Source of the DNA: Jannaschia sp. W003
Lineage (GTDB): Bacteria > Pseudomonadota > Alphaproteobacteria > Rhodobacterales > Rhodobacteraceae
Direction of reading: 5' to 3'
NCBI RefSeq assembly: GCF_025144335.1
Contig: NZ_CP083539.1
Span: 2,853,501 to 2,917,500, forward strand
DNA: 64,000 nt
Positions 31,009-39,099 of the stretch are shown in pieces; the first letter of the stretch is position 1; each line of letters begins with the position of its first letter. Position numbers and translations under genes: made by a program. A model generated the notes under the pieces. It was not told the origin of the DNA. It ran no database searches and worked only from the letters and a program-made list of their open reading frames with translations.

Positions 31009-33441
31009 TCAGAAGGGCACGTCCCCCGCCTGCTCCGCGGGCAGCAGGAACCGCCCCACCACCTTCTTCGAGCCGGTCTTGTCGAACTCGATCTCCAGCT
31101 TGTCGCCCTCGACCCCCATCACCTCGCCGTAGCCGAACTTCTGGTGGAAGACGCGGTCGCCGGTGGTGAAGGCCGACACGGCCGTGGCGTCGATCACGAG
31201 GTTCTTGGCCTCGGTGGGCTGACGCACGGGGCGCGCCGCATTGGTCTGGAGGCGCCGCCAGCCGGGCGAGTTGTACACGTCCGCCTTCCGGGCGCGGTCC
31301 TCGAGGTCGCTCTCGACGCCGCCCGACATGGCCGAGCGCTGGGCCGCCGCCATGCCGGCCGCGCCGAAGCCGCCGCCGTAGAGGCCGGGAGGCGTCAGCA
31401 CCTCGACATGCTCGGCGGGCAGCTCGTCGATGAAGCGCGAGGGCAGCGCCGACTGCCACTGGCCGTGGACGCGCCGGTTGGCCGCGAAGGAGATCGTGCA
31501 GACCTCCTTGGCGCGGGTGATCCCGACGTAGGCGAGCCGCCGCTCCTCCTCGAGGCCCTTCACACCCGACTCGTCCATGCTCCGCTGCGATGGGAACAGC
31601 CCGTCCTCCCAGCCCGGCAGGAACACCACCGGGAACTCCAGCCCCTTGGCGCCGTGCAGCGTCATCAGCGTAATCTTGGGCTCGTCCTCGCCCGAGGCCT
31701 CGTTGTCCATGATCAGCGACACGTGCTCCAGGAACCCTTGCAGGTTCTCGAACTGCTCAAGCGCCTTGACCAGCTCTTTCAGGTTCTCGAGCCGGCCCGG
31801 CGCCTCGGGCGTCTTCTCGTTCTGCCAGAAGGTGGTGTAGCCGGACTCGTCGAGGATCTCCTCGGCGAGGCGGATGTGGTCGCGCCCCTCCAGCATCTCG
31901 CCGCGCCAGCGGTCGAGCCCGTCGCACAGCTCGCCCAGGGCCTTGCCGCCCTTGCCGCCGATGGTCTTGGTGCGCACGCAGAGCTTGGCGCCCTCCAGCA
32001 GCCCCACCCCGTTGGACCGGGCCATGCGCTGGATCGTCTGCTGCGCCTTGTCGCCCAGCCCGCGCTTGGGCGTGTTCACGATCCGCTCGAAGGCGAGGTC
32101 GTCGTCGGGCGAGACCACGAGGCGGAAGTAGGCCATCGCGTCCCGTATCTCCAGGCGCTCGTAGAAGCGCGGGCCGCCGATCACCCGGTAGGGCATGCCG
32201 ATGGTGAGGAAGCGGTCCTCGAAGGCGCGCATCTGGTGGGCGGCGCGCACGAGGATCGCCATGTTGTCCAGCGAGTGGGGCGCCATGCCGCGGGTGCCGC
32301 CGGTCATGGCCTCGGCCTCCTCGCCGATCCAACGGGCCTCCTCCTCGCCGTCCCAGTGGCCGATCAGGCGGACCTTCTCGCCCTCCTCGGCGTCGGTCCA
32401 GAGCGACTTGCCCAGCCGCCCCTTGTTGCCGGCGATCACCGCGGAGGCGGCGGCGAGGATGTGGGGCGTGGAGCGGTAGTTCTGCTCCAGCCGCACCACG
32501 GCGGCGCCCTCGAAGTCCTTCTCGAAGCGCAGGATGTTGCCCACCTCGGCGCCGCGCCAGCCGTAGATCGACTGGTCGTCGTCGCCCACGCAACAGATGT
32601 TGCGGTGCCCGCCCGCGAGCAGGCGCAGCCAGAGGTACTGGGCGACGTTGGTGTCCTGGTACTCGTCCACGAGGATGTAGCGGAACCAGCGCCGGTACTG
32701 GGCGAGCACGTCGTCGTGCTCCTGCAGGATGCGGATCACGTGGAGCAGCAGGTCGCCGAAGTCGACGGCGTTCAGCGACAGCAGCCGGTCCTGGTAGGCG
32801 CGGTAGAGCGCGACGCCCTTGCCGTCGAAGGCCTCGGCCTCGTGGGCGGGCACCTTGTCCGGGGTCCAGGCGCGGTTCTTCCAGTGGTCGATGATCCCGG
32901 CCAGCATCCGCGGCGGCCAGCGCTTGTCGTCGATGTCCGCGGCGCGGATGAGCTGGCGGAGCAGGCGGATCTGGTCGTCGGTGTCCAGGATCGTGAAGTT
33001 CGAGCGCAGGTGCAGCTCGCGCTCGGCGCCCTGCAGGAGCGGATCGGCCTGGCGCGAGACGATCAGCTCGGCGTGCCGGCGCAGGAGCTTGACGCAGATG
33101 GCGTGGAAGGTGCCGAGCCAGGGCATGCCCTCGGCCACGTCGCCGATCATGCTCCCCACCCGCTCGCGCATCTCGCGCGCGGCCTTGTTGGTGAAGGTGA
33201 CGGCGAGGATCTCGTTGGGGCGCGCCTTTCCCTGCGTGAGCAGGTGGGCGATGCGCGCGGTCAGCGCGCGCGTCTTGCCGGTGCCCGCGCCTGCGAGCAT
33301 CAGCACGGGGCCGTCGAGCGTCTCGACCGCCTGGCGCTGCGCGGGGTTCAGCCCGTCGAGATAGGGCGCGGGGCGCTGCGCCATCGCGCGCGCGGACAGG
33401 CTGGCGGCCTCGAAGGCGTCCGAATCGTCGATCTGGGTCAT
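31009..33441 (-). CDS. UvrD/PcrA family ATP-dependent DNA helicase
   Basis: An 810-residue superfamily 1 3'-5' helicase acting in nucleotide excision and mismatch repair or replication restart. Motifs in order: Q motif LNPAQRQAVE, Walker A LAGAGTGKTRAL, TFTNKAAREM, Walker B VDEYQDTN, GDDDQSIYGWRGA, NYRS, TLHGAKGLEFPVVFLPGWEDG and YVGITRAK. The C-terminus is a Tudor-like KFGYGEVMGVEGDKLEIEFD, as in PcrA/UvrD RNA polymerase-binding tails. Alphaproteobacterial annotation uses either uvrD or pcrA. It converges on the hairpin array and could run antisense into it. Confidence 0.94.
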   Translation of the reverse strand: MTQIDDSDAFEAASLSARAMAQRPAPYLDGLNPAQRQAVETLDGPVLMLAGAGTGKTRALTARIAHLLTQGKARPNEILAVTFTNKAAREMRERVGSMIGDVAEGMPWLGTFHAICVKLLRRHAELIVSRQADPLLQGAERELHLRSNFTILDTDDQIRLLRQLIRAADIDDKRWPPRMLAGIIDHWKNRAWTPDKVPAHEAEAFDGKGVALYRAYQDRLLSLNAVDFGDLLLHVIRILQEHDDVLAQYRRWFRYILVDEYQDTNVAQYLWLRLLAGGHRNICCVGDDDQSIYGWRGAEVGNILRFEKDFEGAAVVRLEQNYRSTPHILAAASAVIAGNKGRLGKSLWTDAEEGEKVRLIGHWDGEEEARWIGEEAEAMTGGTRGMAPHSLDNMAILVRAAHQMRAFEDRFLTIGMPYRVIGGPRFYERLEIRDAMAYFRLVVSPDDDLAFERIVNTPKRGLGDKAQQTIQRMARSNGVGLLEGAKLCVRTKTIGGKGGKALGELCDGLDRWRGEMLEGRDHIRLAEEILDESGYTTFWQNEKTPEAPGRLENLKELVKALEQFENLQGFLEHVSLIMDNEASGEDEPKITLMTLHGAKGLEFPVVFLPGWEDGLFPSQRSMDESGVKGLEEERRLAYVGITRAKEVCTISFAANRRVHGQWQSALPSRFIDELPAEHVEVLTPPGLYGGGFGAAGMAAAQRSAMSGGVESDLEDRARKADVYNSPGWRRLQTNAARPVRQPTEAKNLVIDATAVSAFTTGDRVFHQKFGYGEVMGVEGDKLEIEFDKTGSKKVVGRFLLPAEQAGDVPF

Positions 33442-33547
33442 GGCGGCGAAGGTAGGCCGGGCGGCGCCCCATGGAAAGGGCGCGTTCCCGGTGCGTTCCG
33501 CCGTCGGCGGGCGGCCACCGGGCCGCCCGCCGCGGAGTGGGGGCCGG

Positions 33548-34027
33548 TCAGCCGTCGGTGCCGGACTCCATCTCGCCGTCTTCCATGGTCATGTTCGTGC
33601 GCTCGCCCGAGTAGGCCGTGTACTCGTCGGCATCGAGCATGCCGTCGGCGTTCGCGTCGAAGCGGGCGAACTCCGCCTCGTTGAACTCGTCCATCGAGAC
33701 GTCGCCCGAGGCGTCGAGATCGTAGGCGCCGAAGCCCATCATCTCTTCGTCCTCGTCCATGTCGCCGTCGGCGTCGTCCATGCCCATTTGCATGGCGGCG
33801 TCGCGGCGCATCTCGTACTCGCTGAACTCCTCCTCCGAGAGGATGCCGTCGGCGTCGCTGTCGTAGGCGGCGAAGCCCATCTCGGCGTCGGCCTGGCCGA
33901 ACTCGTCCATGTCGAGCATGGAGTCGGCGTTGGCGTCGAACGAGGTCATGTCGGCCATGTGGGCGTCGGCCAGCGCGGGACCGGCGAGCAGCAGCAGGGC
34001 GGCTGCGGAAACAAGTGTCTTGGACAT
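33548..34027 (-). CDS. Secreted EF-hand calcium-binding protein
   Basis: A 159-residue exported acidic protein: a signal peptide (LVSAAALLLLAGPALA, about residues 5-20), then four canonical EF-hand loops with D-x-D/N-x-D/S spacing at about 31-42, 56-67, 103-114 and 124-135. A fifth degenerate acidic loop (DDADGDMDEDEE) lies near 84-95. It probably binds calcium in the periplasm; partners are unknown. The ATG at 34027 is chosen for the signal peptide; the longer frame adds unrelated residues. It is divergent from pyc. Confidence 0.85.
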   Translation of the reverse strand: MSKTLVSAAALLLLAGPALADAHMADMTSFDANADSMLDMDEFGQADAEMGFAAYDSDADGILSEEEFSEYEMRRDAAMQMGMDDADGDMDEDEEMMGFGAYDLDASGDVSMDEFNEAEFARFDANADGMLDADEYTAYSGERTNMTMEDGEMESGTDG

Positions 34028-34199
34028 GGGAGATCTCCAATATGACGTTACCGGCCCCAACCGCAGGCGCCCCGTCCCGTTCCCACCCTGCGTCATTTTA
34101 TCCAGTCACGACGGGAACTTAGGCGGCAGTCCGCCTGCGCCGCCTTGCCGCACCGCAGCGAAGCCGTTACCGAAGCGTGCGAACCCCGGAGACCGCCCC

Positions 34200-37100
34200 A
34201 TGCCCGACTTCCGCAAGATCCTGATCGCCAACCGCGGCGAGATCGCCATCCGCGTGATGCGCGCCGCCAACGAGATGGGGAAGCGGACCGTCGCCGTCTA
34301 CGCCGAGGAGGACAAGCTCAGCCTCCACCGCTTCAAGGCCGACGAGGCCTACCGCATCGGCGAGGGGCTCGGCCCCGTGCAGGCCTACCTCTCGGTCCCC
34401 GAGATCATCCGCGTGGCCAAGGCCGCGGGCGCCGACGCGATCCACCCCGGATACGGCCTCCTGAGCGAGAACCCCGACTTCGTGGACGCCTGCGCCGCGG
34501 CCGGCATCGTGTTCATCGGCCCGCGGGCGGAGACGATGCGCCAGCTCGGCGACAAGGCCTCCGCCCGCCGCGTCGCCATCGAGGCCGGCGTGCCCGTGAT
34601 CCCCGCCACCGAGGTGCTGGGCGACGACATGGACGCGGTGCGCCGCGAGGCGGCCGCGGTCGGCTACCCGCTGATGCTCAAGGCCTCCTGGGGCGGCGGC
34701 GGCCGCGGCATGCGGCCCATCCGCTCCGAGGAGGAGCTGGAGGAGAAGGTGCTGGAGGGCCGGCGCGAGGCCGAGGCCGCCTTCGGCAACGGCGAGGGCT
34801 ACCTCGAGCGCATGATCGAGCGCGCCCGCCACGTCGAGGTGCAGATCCTCGGCGACAAGCACGGCAACACCTACCACCTGTGGGAGCGCGACTGCTCGGT
34901 GCAGCGCCGCAACCAGAAGGTCGTGGAGCGCGCGCCCGCCCCCTACCTCTCGCCCGCCCAGCGCGAGCAGCTCTGCTCCCTGGGCAAGCGCATCTGCGAG
35001 CACGTGGGCTACGAGTGCGCCGGCACGGTCGAGTTCCTGATGGACATGGACACCGGCGAGTTCTTCTTCATCGAGGTGAACCCCCGCGTGCAGGTCGAGC
35101 ACACCGTGACCGAGGAGGTCACGGGCATCGACATCGTGCGCGCCCAGATCCTGATCGCGGAAGGCAAGTCGCTGACCGAGGCGACCGGCGTCGCCTCGCA
35201 GTACGACGTGCTGCTGGACGGCCACGCCATGCAGTGCCGCGTCACCACCGAGGACCCGGCCAACAACTTCATCCCCGACTACGGCCGCATCACCACCTAC
35301 CGCTCCGCCACCGGCATGGGCATACGCCTCGACGGCGGCACCGCCTACTCGGGCGCGGTGATCACGCGCTACTACGACTCGCTGCTCACCAAGGTCACCG
35401 CCTGGGCCAAGACGCCCGAGGCCACCATCGCCCGCATGGACCGGGCCTTGCGCGAGTTCCGCATCCGCGGCGTGGCCACGAACATAGACTTCGTGATCAA
35501 CCTGCTCAAGCATCCGAAATTCCTGGCCTACGAGTACACCACCAAGTTCATCGACGAGACGCCCGAGCTGTTCGACTTCCGCCCCCGCCGCGACCGGGCC
35601 ACGAAGCTGCTGACCTACGTGGCCGACGTCACCGTGAACGGGCACCCCGAAACCGAAGGGCGCCCGCGCCCGCCCGCCGACATCCGCGCCCCCCGCGCGC
35701 CCGAGCGCCTGCGCGAGACGCCCCCCGACGGCACCCGCCAGATCCTGGAGGCGTCCGGCCCCGAGGGGCTGGCCGAGTGGATGCTGGGCCGCGAACGCCT
35801 CTTGCTGACCGACACCACCATGCGCGACGGGCACCAGTCGCTTCTGGCGACGCGGATGCGCTCGATCGACATGGTGCGCGCCGCGCCCGCCTACGCCACC
35901 AACCTGCCCGAGCTGTTCTCGGTGGAGTGCTGGGGCGGCGCCACCTTCGACGTGGCCTACCGCTTCCTGCAGGAATGCCCCTGGCAGCGCCTGCGCGACC
36001 TGCGCGCGGCCATGCCCAACCTGCTGACCCAGATGCTGCTGCGGGCCTCGAACGGGGTGGGCTACACCAACTACCCCGACAACGTGGTGCGCAGCTTCGT
36101 CGCCCGCGCCGCCGAGACCGGCGTCGACGTGTTCCGCGTGTTCGACAGCCTCAACTGGACCGAGAACATGCGCGTCGCCATGGACGCCGTGATCGAGAGC
36201 GGCAAGGTCTGCGAGGGCACGGTCTGCTACACCGGCGACGTGCTCGACCCGGACCGCGCGAAGTACGACCTGAAGTACTACGTCTCGATGGCGAGGGAGC
36301 TTGAGGCCGCGGGCGCCCACGTGCTCGGCCTCAAGGACATGGCGGGCCTCCTCAAGCCCGCCTCGGCCCGCGTGCTGATCCGCGCCCTGAAGGACGAGGT
36401 CGGCATCCCGGTCCACTTCCACACCCACGACACGGCGGGCATCGCCTGCGCCTCGATCCTGGCCGCCGCCGAGGCTGGCGTGGACGCGGCGGATGTCGCC
36501 ATGGACGCCTTCTCGGGCAACACCAGCCAGGCCACCTTCGGCACCATCCTCGAGGCCCTGAAGGGCCAGCCCCGCGACCCGGGCCTCGACATCGGCGCGG
36601 TGCGGCGGATGTCGGACTACTGGGAGTCGGTGCGCGCCCAGTACGTGGCCTTTGAAAGCGGGATGCAGGCGCCCTCGTCCGAGGTGTACCTCCACGAGAT
36701 GCCCGGCGGGCAGTTCACCAACCTCAAGGCGCAGGCCCGCTCCATGGGCCTCGAGGAGCGCTGGCACGAGGTGGCGCAGATGTACGCCGACGTGAATCGA
36801 ATGTTCGGCGACATCGTGAAGGTCACGCCCTCGTCCAAGGTCGTGGGCGACATGGCCCTGATGATGGTGGCGCAAGGATTGACGGTGGAGGAGGTCGAGG
36901 ACCCCGCCGTGGAGGTCTCGTTCCCGGACTCCGTGATCGACATGATGCGCGGCAGCCTGGGCCAGCCCCCGGGCGGCTGGCCCAAGGGGCTGCAGCGGAA
37001 GATCCTGAAGGGCGAGAAGCCCCTCGCCGACCGCCCCGGCAAGCACCTCAAGCCGGTGGACCTCGAGGCCGTGCGCGCCGAGGCGGAGGCCAGGATCGGC

Positions 37101-37640
37101 GAGCCGCTCGATGACGAGGACCTGAACGGCTACCTCATGTATCCGAAGGTCTTCACCGACTACGCCCTGCGCCACCAGGCCTACGGCCCCGTGCGCGCCC
37201 TGCCCACGCCGGTGTTCTTCTACGGCATGGAGCCGATGGACGAGATCGAGGCCGAGATCGACCCGGGCGTCACGCTCAACGTCCGCCTGCAGGCCGTGGG
37301 CGAGACGCAGGAGGACGGCGAGGCGCGCGTGTTCTTCGAACTCAACGGCCAGCCCCGCGTGATCCGCGTGCCCGACCGCAAGGCCGGCGGCGGCGCGGCC
37401 AAGCGCCCCAAGGCCGAGCTTGGCAATCCCGCGCATCTCGGCGCACCGATGCCCGGCGTGGTGGCGAGCGTGGCGGTGCAGGCGGGGGCCAAGGTCGCCA
37501 AGGGCGACATGCTGCTGACCATCGAGGCCATGAAGATGGAGACCGGCCTCCACGCCGAGCGCGACGGAACCGTCAAGGCGGTGCACGTCGCCCCCGGCGC
37601 GCAGATCGACGCCAAGGACCTGCTCGTCGAGTTCGGCTGA
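34200..37640 (+). CDS. pyc: Pyruvate carboxylase
   Basis: Single-chain anaplerotic enzyme making oxaloacetate from pyruvate, bicarbonate and ATP. Its 1146 residues match the one-polypeptide form. Order of domains: biotin carboxylase (KILIANRGEIAIRVMRA; KASWGGGGRGM; FFIEVNPRVQVEHTVTEEVTG), carboxyltransferase (LLTDTTMRDGHQSLLATRMR; HFHTHDTAGI; DAFSGNTSQ), tetramerisation segment, and biotinyl domain with the acceptor lysine in IEAMKMETG (K1112). The ATG at 34200 is chosen although the frame is open for another 97 codons, which overlap the EF-hand gene's region. A hairpin follows the stop. Confidence 0.98.
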   Translation: MPDFRKILIANRGEIAIRVMRAANEMGKRTVAVYAEEDKLSLHRFKADEAYRIGEGLGPVQAYLSVPEIIRVAKAAGADAIHPGYGLLSENPDFVDACAAAGIVFIGPRAETMRQLGDKASARRVAIEAGVPVIPATEVLGDDMDAVRREAAAVGYPLMLKASWGGGGRGMRPIRSEEELEEKVLEGRREAEAAFGNGEGYLERMIERARHVEVQILGDKHGNTYHLWERDCSVQRRNQKVVERAPAPYLSPAQREQLCSLGKRICEHVGYECAGTVEFLMDMDTGEFFFIEVNPRVQVEHTVTEEVTGIDIVRAQILIAEGKSLTEATGVASQYDVLLDGHAMQCRVTTEDPANNFIPDYGRITTYRSATGMGIRLDGGTAYSGAVITRYYDSLLTKVTAWAKTPEATIARMDRALREFRIRGVATNIDFVINLLKHPKFLAYEYTTKFIDETPELFDFRPRRDRATKLLTYVADVTVNGHPETEGRPRPPADIRAPRAPERLRETPPDGTRQILEASGPEGLAEWMLGRERLLLTDTTMRDGHQSLLATRMRSIDMVRAAPAYATNLPELFSVECWGGATFDVAYRFLQECPWQRLRDLRAAMPNLLTQMLLRASNGVGYTNYPDNVVRSFVARAAETGVDVFRVFDSLNWTENMRVAMDAVIESGKVCEGTVCYTGDVLDPDRAKYDLKYYVSMARELEAAGAHVLGLKDMAGLLKPASARVLIRALKDEVGIPVHFHTHDTAGIACASILAAAEAGVDAADVAMDAFSGNTSQATFGTILEALKGQPRDPGLDIGAVRRMSDYWESVRAQYVAFESGMQAPSSEVYLHEMPGGQFTNLKAQARSMGLEERWHEVAQMYADVNRMFGDIVKVTPSSKVVGDMALMMVAQGLTVEEVEDPAVEVSFPDSVIDMMRGSLGQPPGGWPKGLQRKILKGEKPLADRPGKHLKPVDLEAVRAEAEARIGEPLDDEDLNGYLMYPKVFTDYALRHQAYGPVRALPTPVFFYGMEPMDEIEAEIDPGVTLNVRLQAVGETQEDGEARVFFELNGQPRVIRVPDRKAGGGAAKRPKAELGNPAHLGAPMPGVVASVAVQAGAKVAKGDMLLTIEAMKMETGLHAERDGTVKAVHVAPGAQIDAKDLLVEFG

Positions 37641-37649
37641 CGCCGTCTG

Positions 37650-37684
37650 GGAAACGGTGGTCCAGCCCCCGGGGCCACCGTTCC
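37650..37684 (+). terminator. Possible pyc terminator hairpin
   Basis: AACGGTGG (37653-37660) pairs with CCACCGTT (37675-37682), with further pairing inside. No T-run follows, so it is only a candidate. Confidence 0.4.
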
Positions 37685-37785
37685 GGGTGCGGCGACGATG
37701 CCACCGCTCCGGCCCCTCCTCGGCGCCGGGATGCCGCAATGTCCCGGCAGGACGGTCCGGAAGGATTGCCTCCCGGAGACCGTCG

Positions 37786-38565
37786 ATGATTCCCCTGCGC
37801 CGCCCCCGCCTCCGCATCCGCCCCGCCCACGCCTCCCCCTCCCACTTCCGGGCCGACGAGTCCGGCGCCGTGACGGTCGACTGGGTGGTGCTCTGCGCCC
37901 TGGTGACGGCGCTCACCGTGGCGATGCACGACGAGGTGGGCGCCGCGCTCGGGTTCTTCGCCGACGACGTGACCGAGGAGCTGACCGAGAGCGAGATCGT
38001 CCGCGAGGGCGAGACCGGCACGGTGGGCTACGACTTCGACGGCGGCTACGGCGGCCGCTGGTCCGGCGCCTCGCCCGTGGACATCGACGGCTTCGGCTTC
38101 GCGCTCGGGCCCATCGCCGGCTCGGGCGGGCGCGAGTCCGTGACTCACGACTTCATCGTGGGCTCGGGGGTCAAGGTCGCCACCCTGCGCTTCGACGTGC
38201 TCTCGCTCGACAGCCTCGATGGCGAGGACGGGGTGATCTACATCAACGGCGCCGAGGTGGGCCGCGTCACCACCTACAACGGCAACCCGGTGTTCTCCTC
38301 CTCCAACGTGCCCGGCATCACCGTCGAGGCGCGCGTCGTGGCCTCGAACGAGGACTTCGGCGGCATGAGCGGCGGCGGCGACGACACCGCGAAGGACGCG
38401 ATTACCGTGATCACCATCTCCGTGGACGACCCCGGCGACTCCATCGCCTTCGGCTTCGGCTCCACCGCCGACGAGGATGTCGAGAACGAGAGCTACGCGC
38501 TCGACAACTTCCAGATCAGCGGCGTGGCGTCCGACGCGGAGAGCGCGCCCGAGTCCGACGGGTAA
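37786..38565 (+). CDS. Secreted protein with a pilin-like GAVTVD N-terminus
   Basis: A 259-residue protein. A basic proline/arginine leader is followed by DESGAVTVDWVVLCALVTALTVAMHDEV (about residues 27-54): a G/AVTVE-like site with an acidic residue five positions on and a hydrophobic helix, as in Flp/TadE-type prepilins. The rest is an acidic extracellular-looking domain rich in beta strands (GGYGGRWSG, VATLRFDVLSLDSLDGEDGV, DSIAFGFGSTADED). It has no family I can name. A second gene at 43833-44534 carries the same N-terminal motif. No Tad/Flp assembly genes are in the window. Confidence 0.65.
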   Translation: MIPLRRPRLRIRPAHASPSHFRADESGAVTVDWVVLCALVTALTVAMHDEVGAALGFFADDVTEELTESEIVREGETGTVGYDFDGGYGGRWSGASPVDIDGFGFALGPIAGSGGRESVTHDFIVGSGVKVATLRFDVLSLDSLDGEDGVIYINGAEVGRVTTYNGNPVFSSSNVPGITVEARVVASNEDFGGMSGGGDDTAKDAITVITISVDDPGDSIAFGFGSTADEDVENESYALDNFQISGVASDAESAPESDG

Positions 38566-38839
38566 GCCCGGACGGACTGGACCTCCGCCCCGCGGCCGCA
38601 GGCCGCGACCGCGGCATCGGCGCACCGTCCCGGCTCGCCATGCGAGCGGCCTGCACCGACCCGAACGGGCGCGGGGCCTCGAATGCCGCGCCCCCTTCCC
38701 GTCGTCCTCCCTCCCATGCGGCCGCGTCGCGCACGGCTCGGGACCGGCCCACCGGGGGGCCGGCCGGAGAGGCGGACGAGCGCAGCCGCGCGTGTCCGCG
38801 GGAAACCGTCCGACCGCCCCGCCGCACGCGAATTTCCTC
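38566..38839. other. Intergenic region before tRNA-Gly
   Basis: No gene is supported. It contains a hairpin CGCGGCC-GCA-GGCCGCG at 38591-38607 shortly after the pilin-like gene, possibly its terminator, and otherwise GC-rich sequence. Confidence 0.5.
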
Positions 38840-38867
38840 TTGCACCCCCCCAGCGCCTTGCCTATCT
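38840..38867 (+). promoter_or_regulatory. Candidate sigma-70 promoter for tRNA-Gly
   Basis: TTGCAC and TATCTC separated by 16 bases, placing the transcription start about 10 bases before the tRNA 5' end. Confidence 0.55.
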
Positions 38868-38884
38868 CGCCCCTACCGAACGGG

Positions 38885-38959
38885 GCGGGCGTAGCTCAGG
38901 GGTAGAGCATTACCTTGCCAAGGTAAGGGTCGAGAGTTCGAATCTCTTCGCCCGCTCCA
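38885..38959 (+). tRNA. tRNA-Gly (anticodon GCC)
   Basis: Acceptor GCGGGCG pairs with CGCCCGC; the D arm contains GCTCAGGGGTAGAGC; the anticodon loop TTGCCAA gives GCC; the T arm is GAGAG-TTCGAAT-CTCTT (imperfect last pair). CCA is encoded (38957-38959). A strong terminator overlaps the CCA. Confidence 0.97.
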
Positions 38960-39006
38960 ACGGAAAAGCCCCCCGGCCAGCGATGGCCGGGGGGCTTTTC
39001 CGTTGG
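38957..39006. terminator. Bidirectional terminator (23-bp perfect stem)
   Basis: 38957-38979 is the exact reverse complement of 38984-39006 with loop GCGA. Each arm holds AAAA and TTTT flanking a GC core, so a U-run follows the hairpin on both strands. It serves tRNA-Gly on the plus strand and the RTX/Hint gene on the minus strand. Confidence 0.9.
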
Positions 39007-39099
39007 CGGCAGCCGCGCGTCGGCGGGCGCATGATCCGGACGAAGCCCCACTCACCCGCGCGAGCGACCGAGATGGCCCGCACGTGCCCCGCAGGGCGT

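Noticed and set aside
30744..31169. A 141-codon proline-rich plus-strand ORF in the hairpin array
   Set aside because: Composition is low complexity, it runs into the helicase gene on the opposite strand, and the region is better explained by conserved RNA hairpins.
34167..38021. A 1284-codon open frame antisense to pyc
   Set aside because: Histidine/valine/glycine-rich composition with no motifs, exactly opposite a complete pyruvate carboxylase gene.
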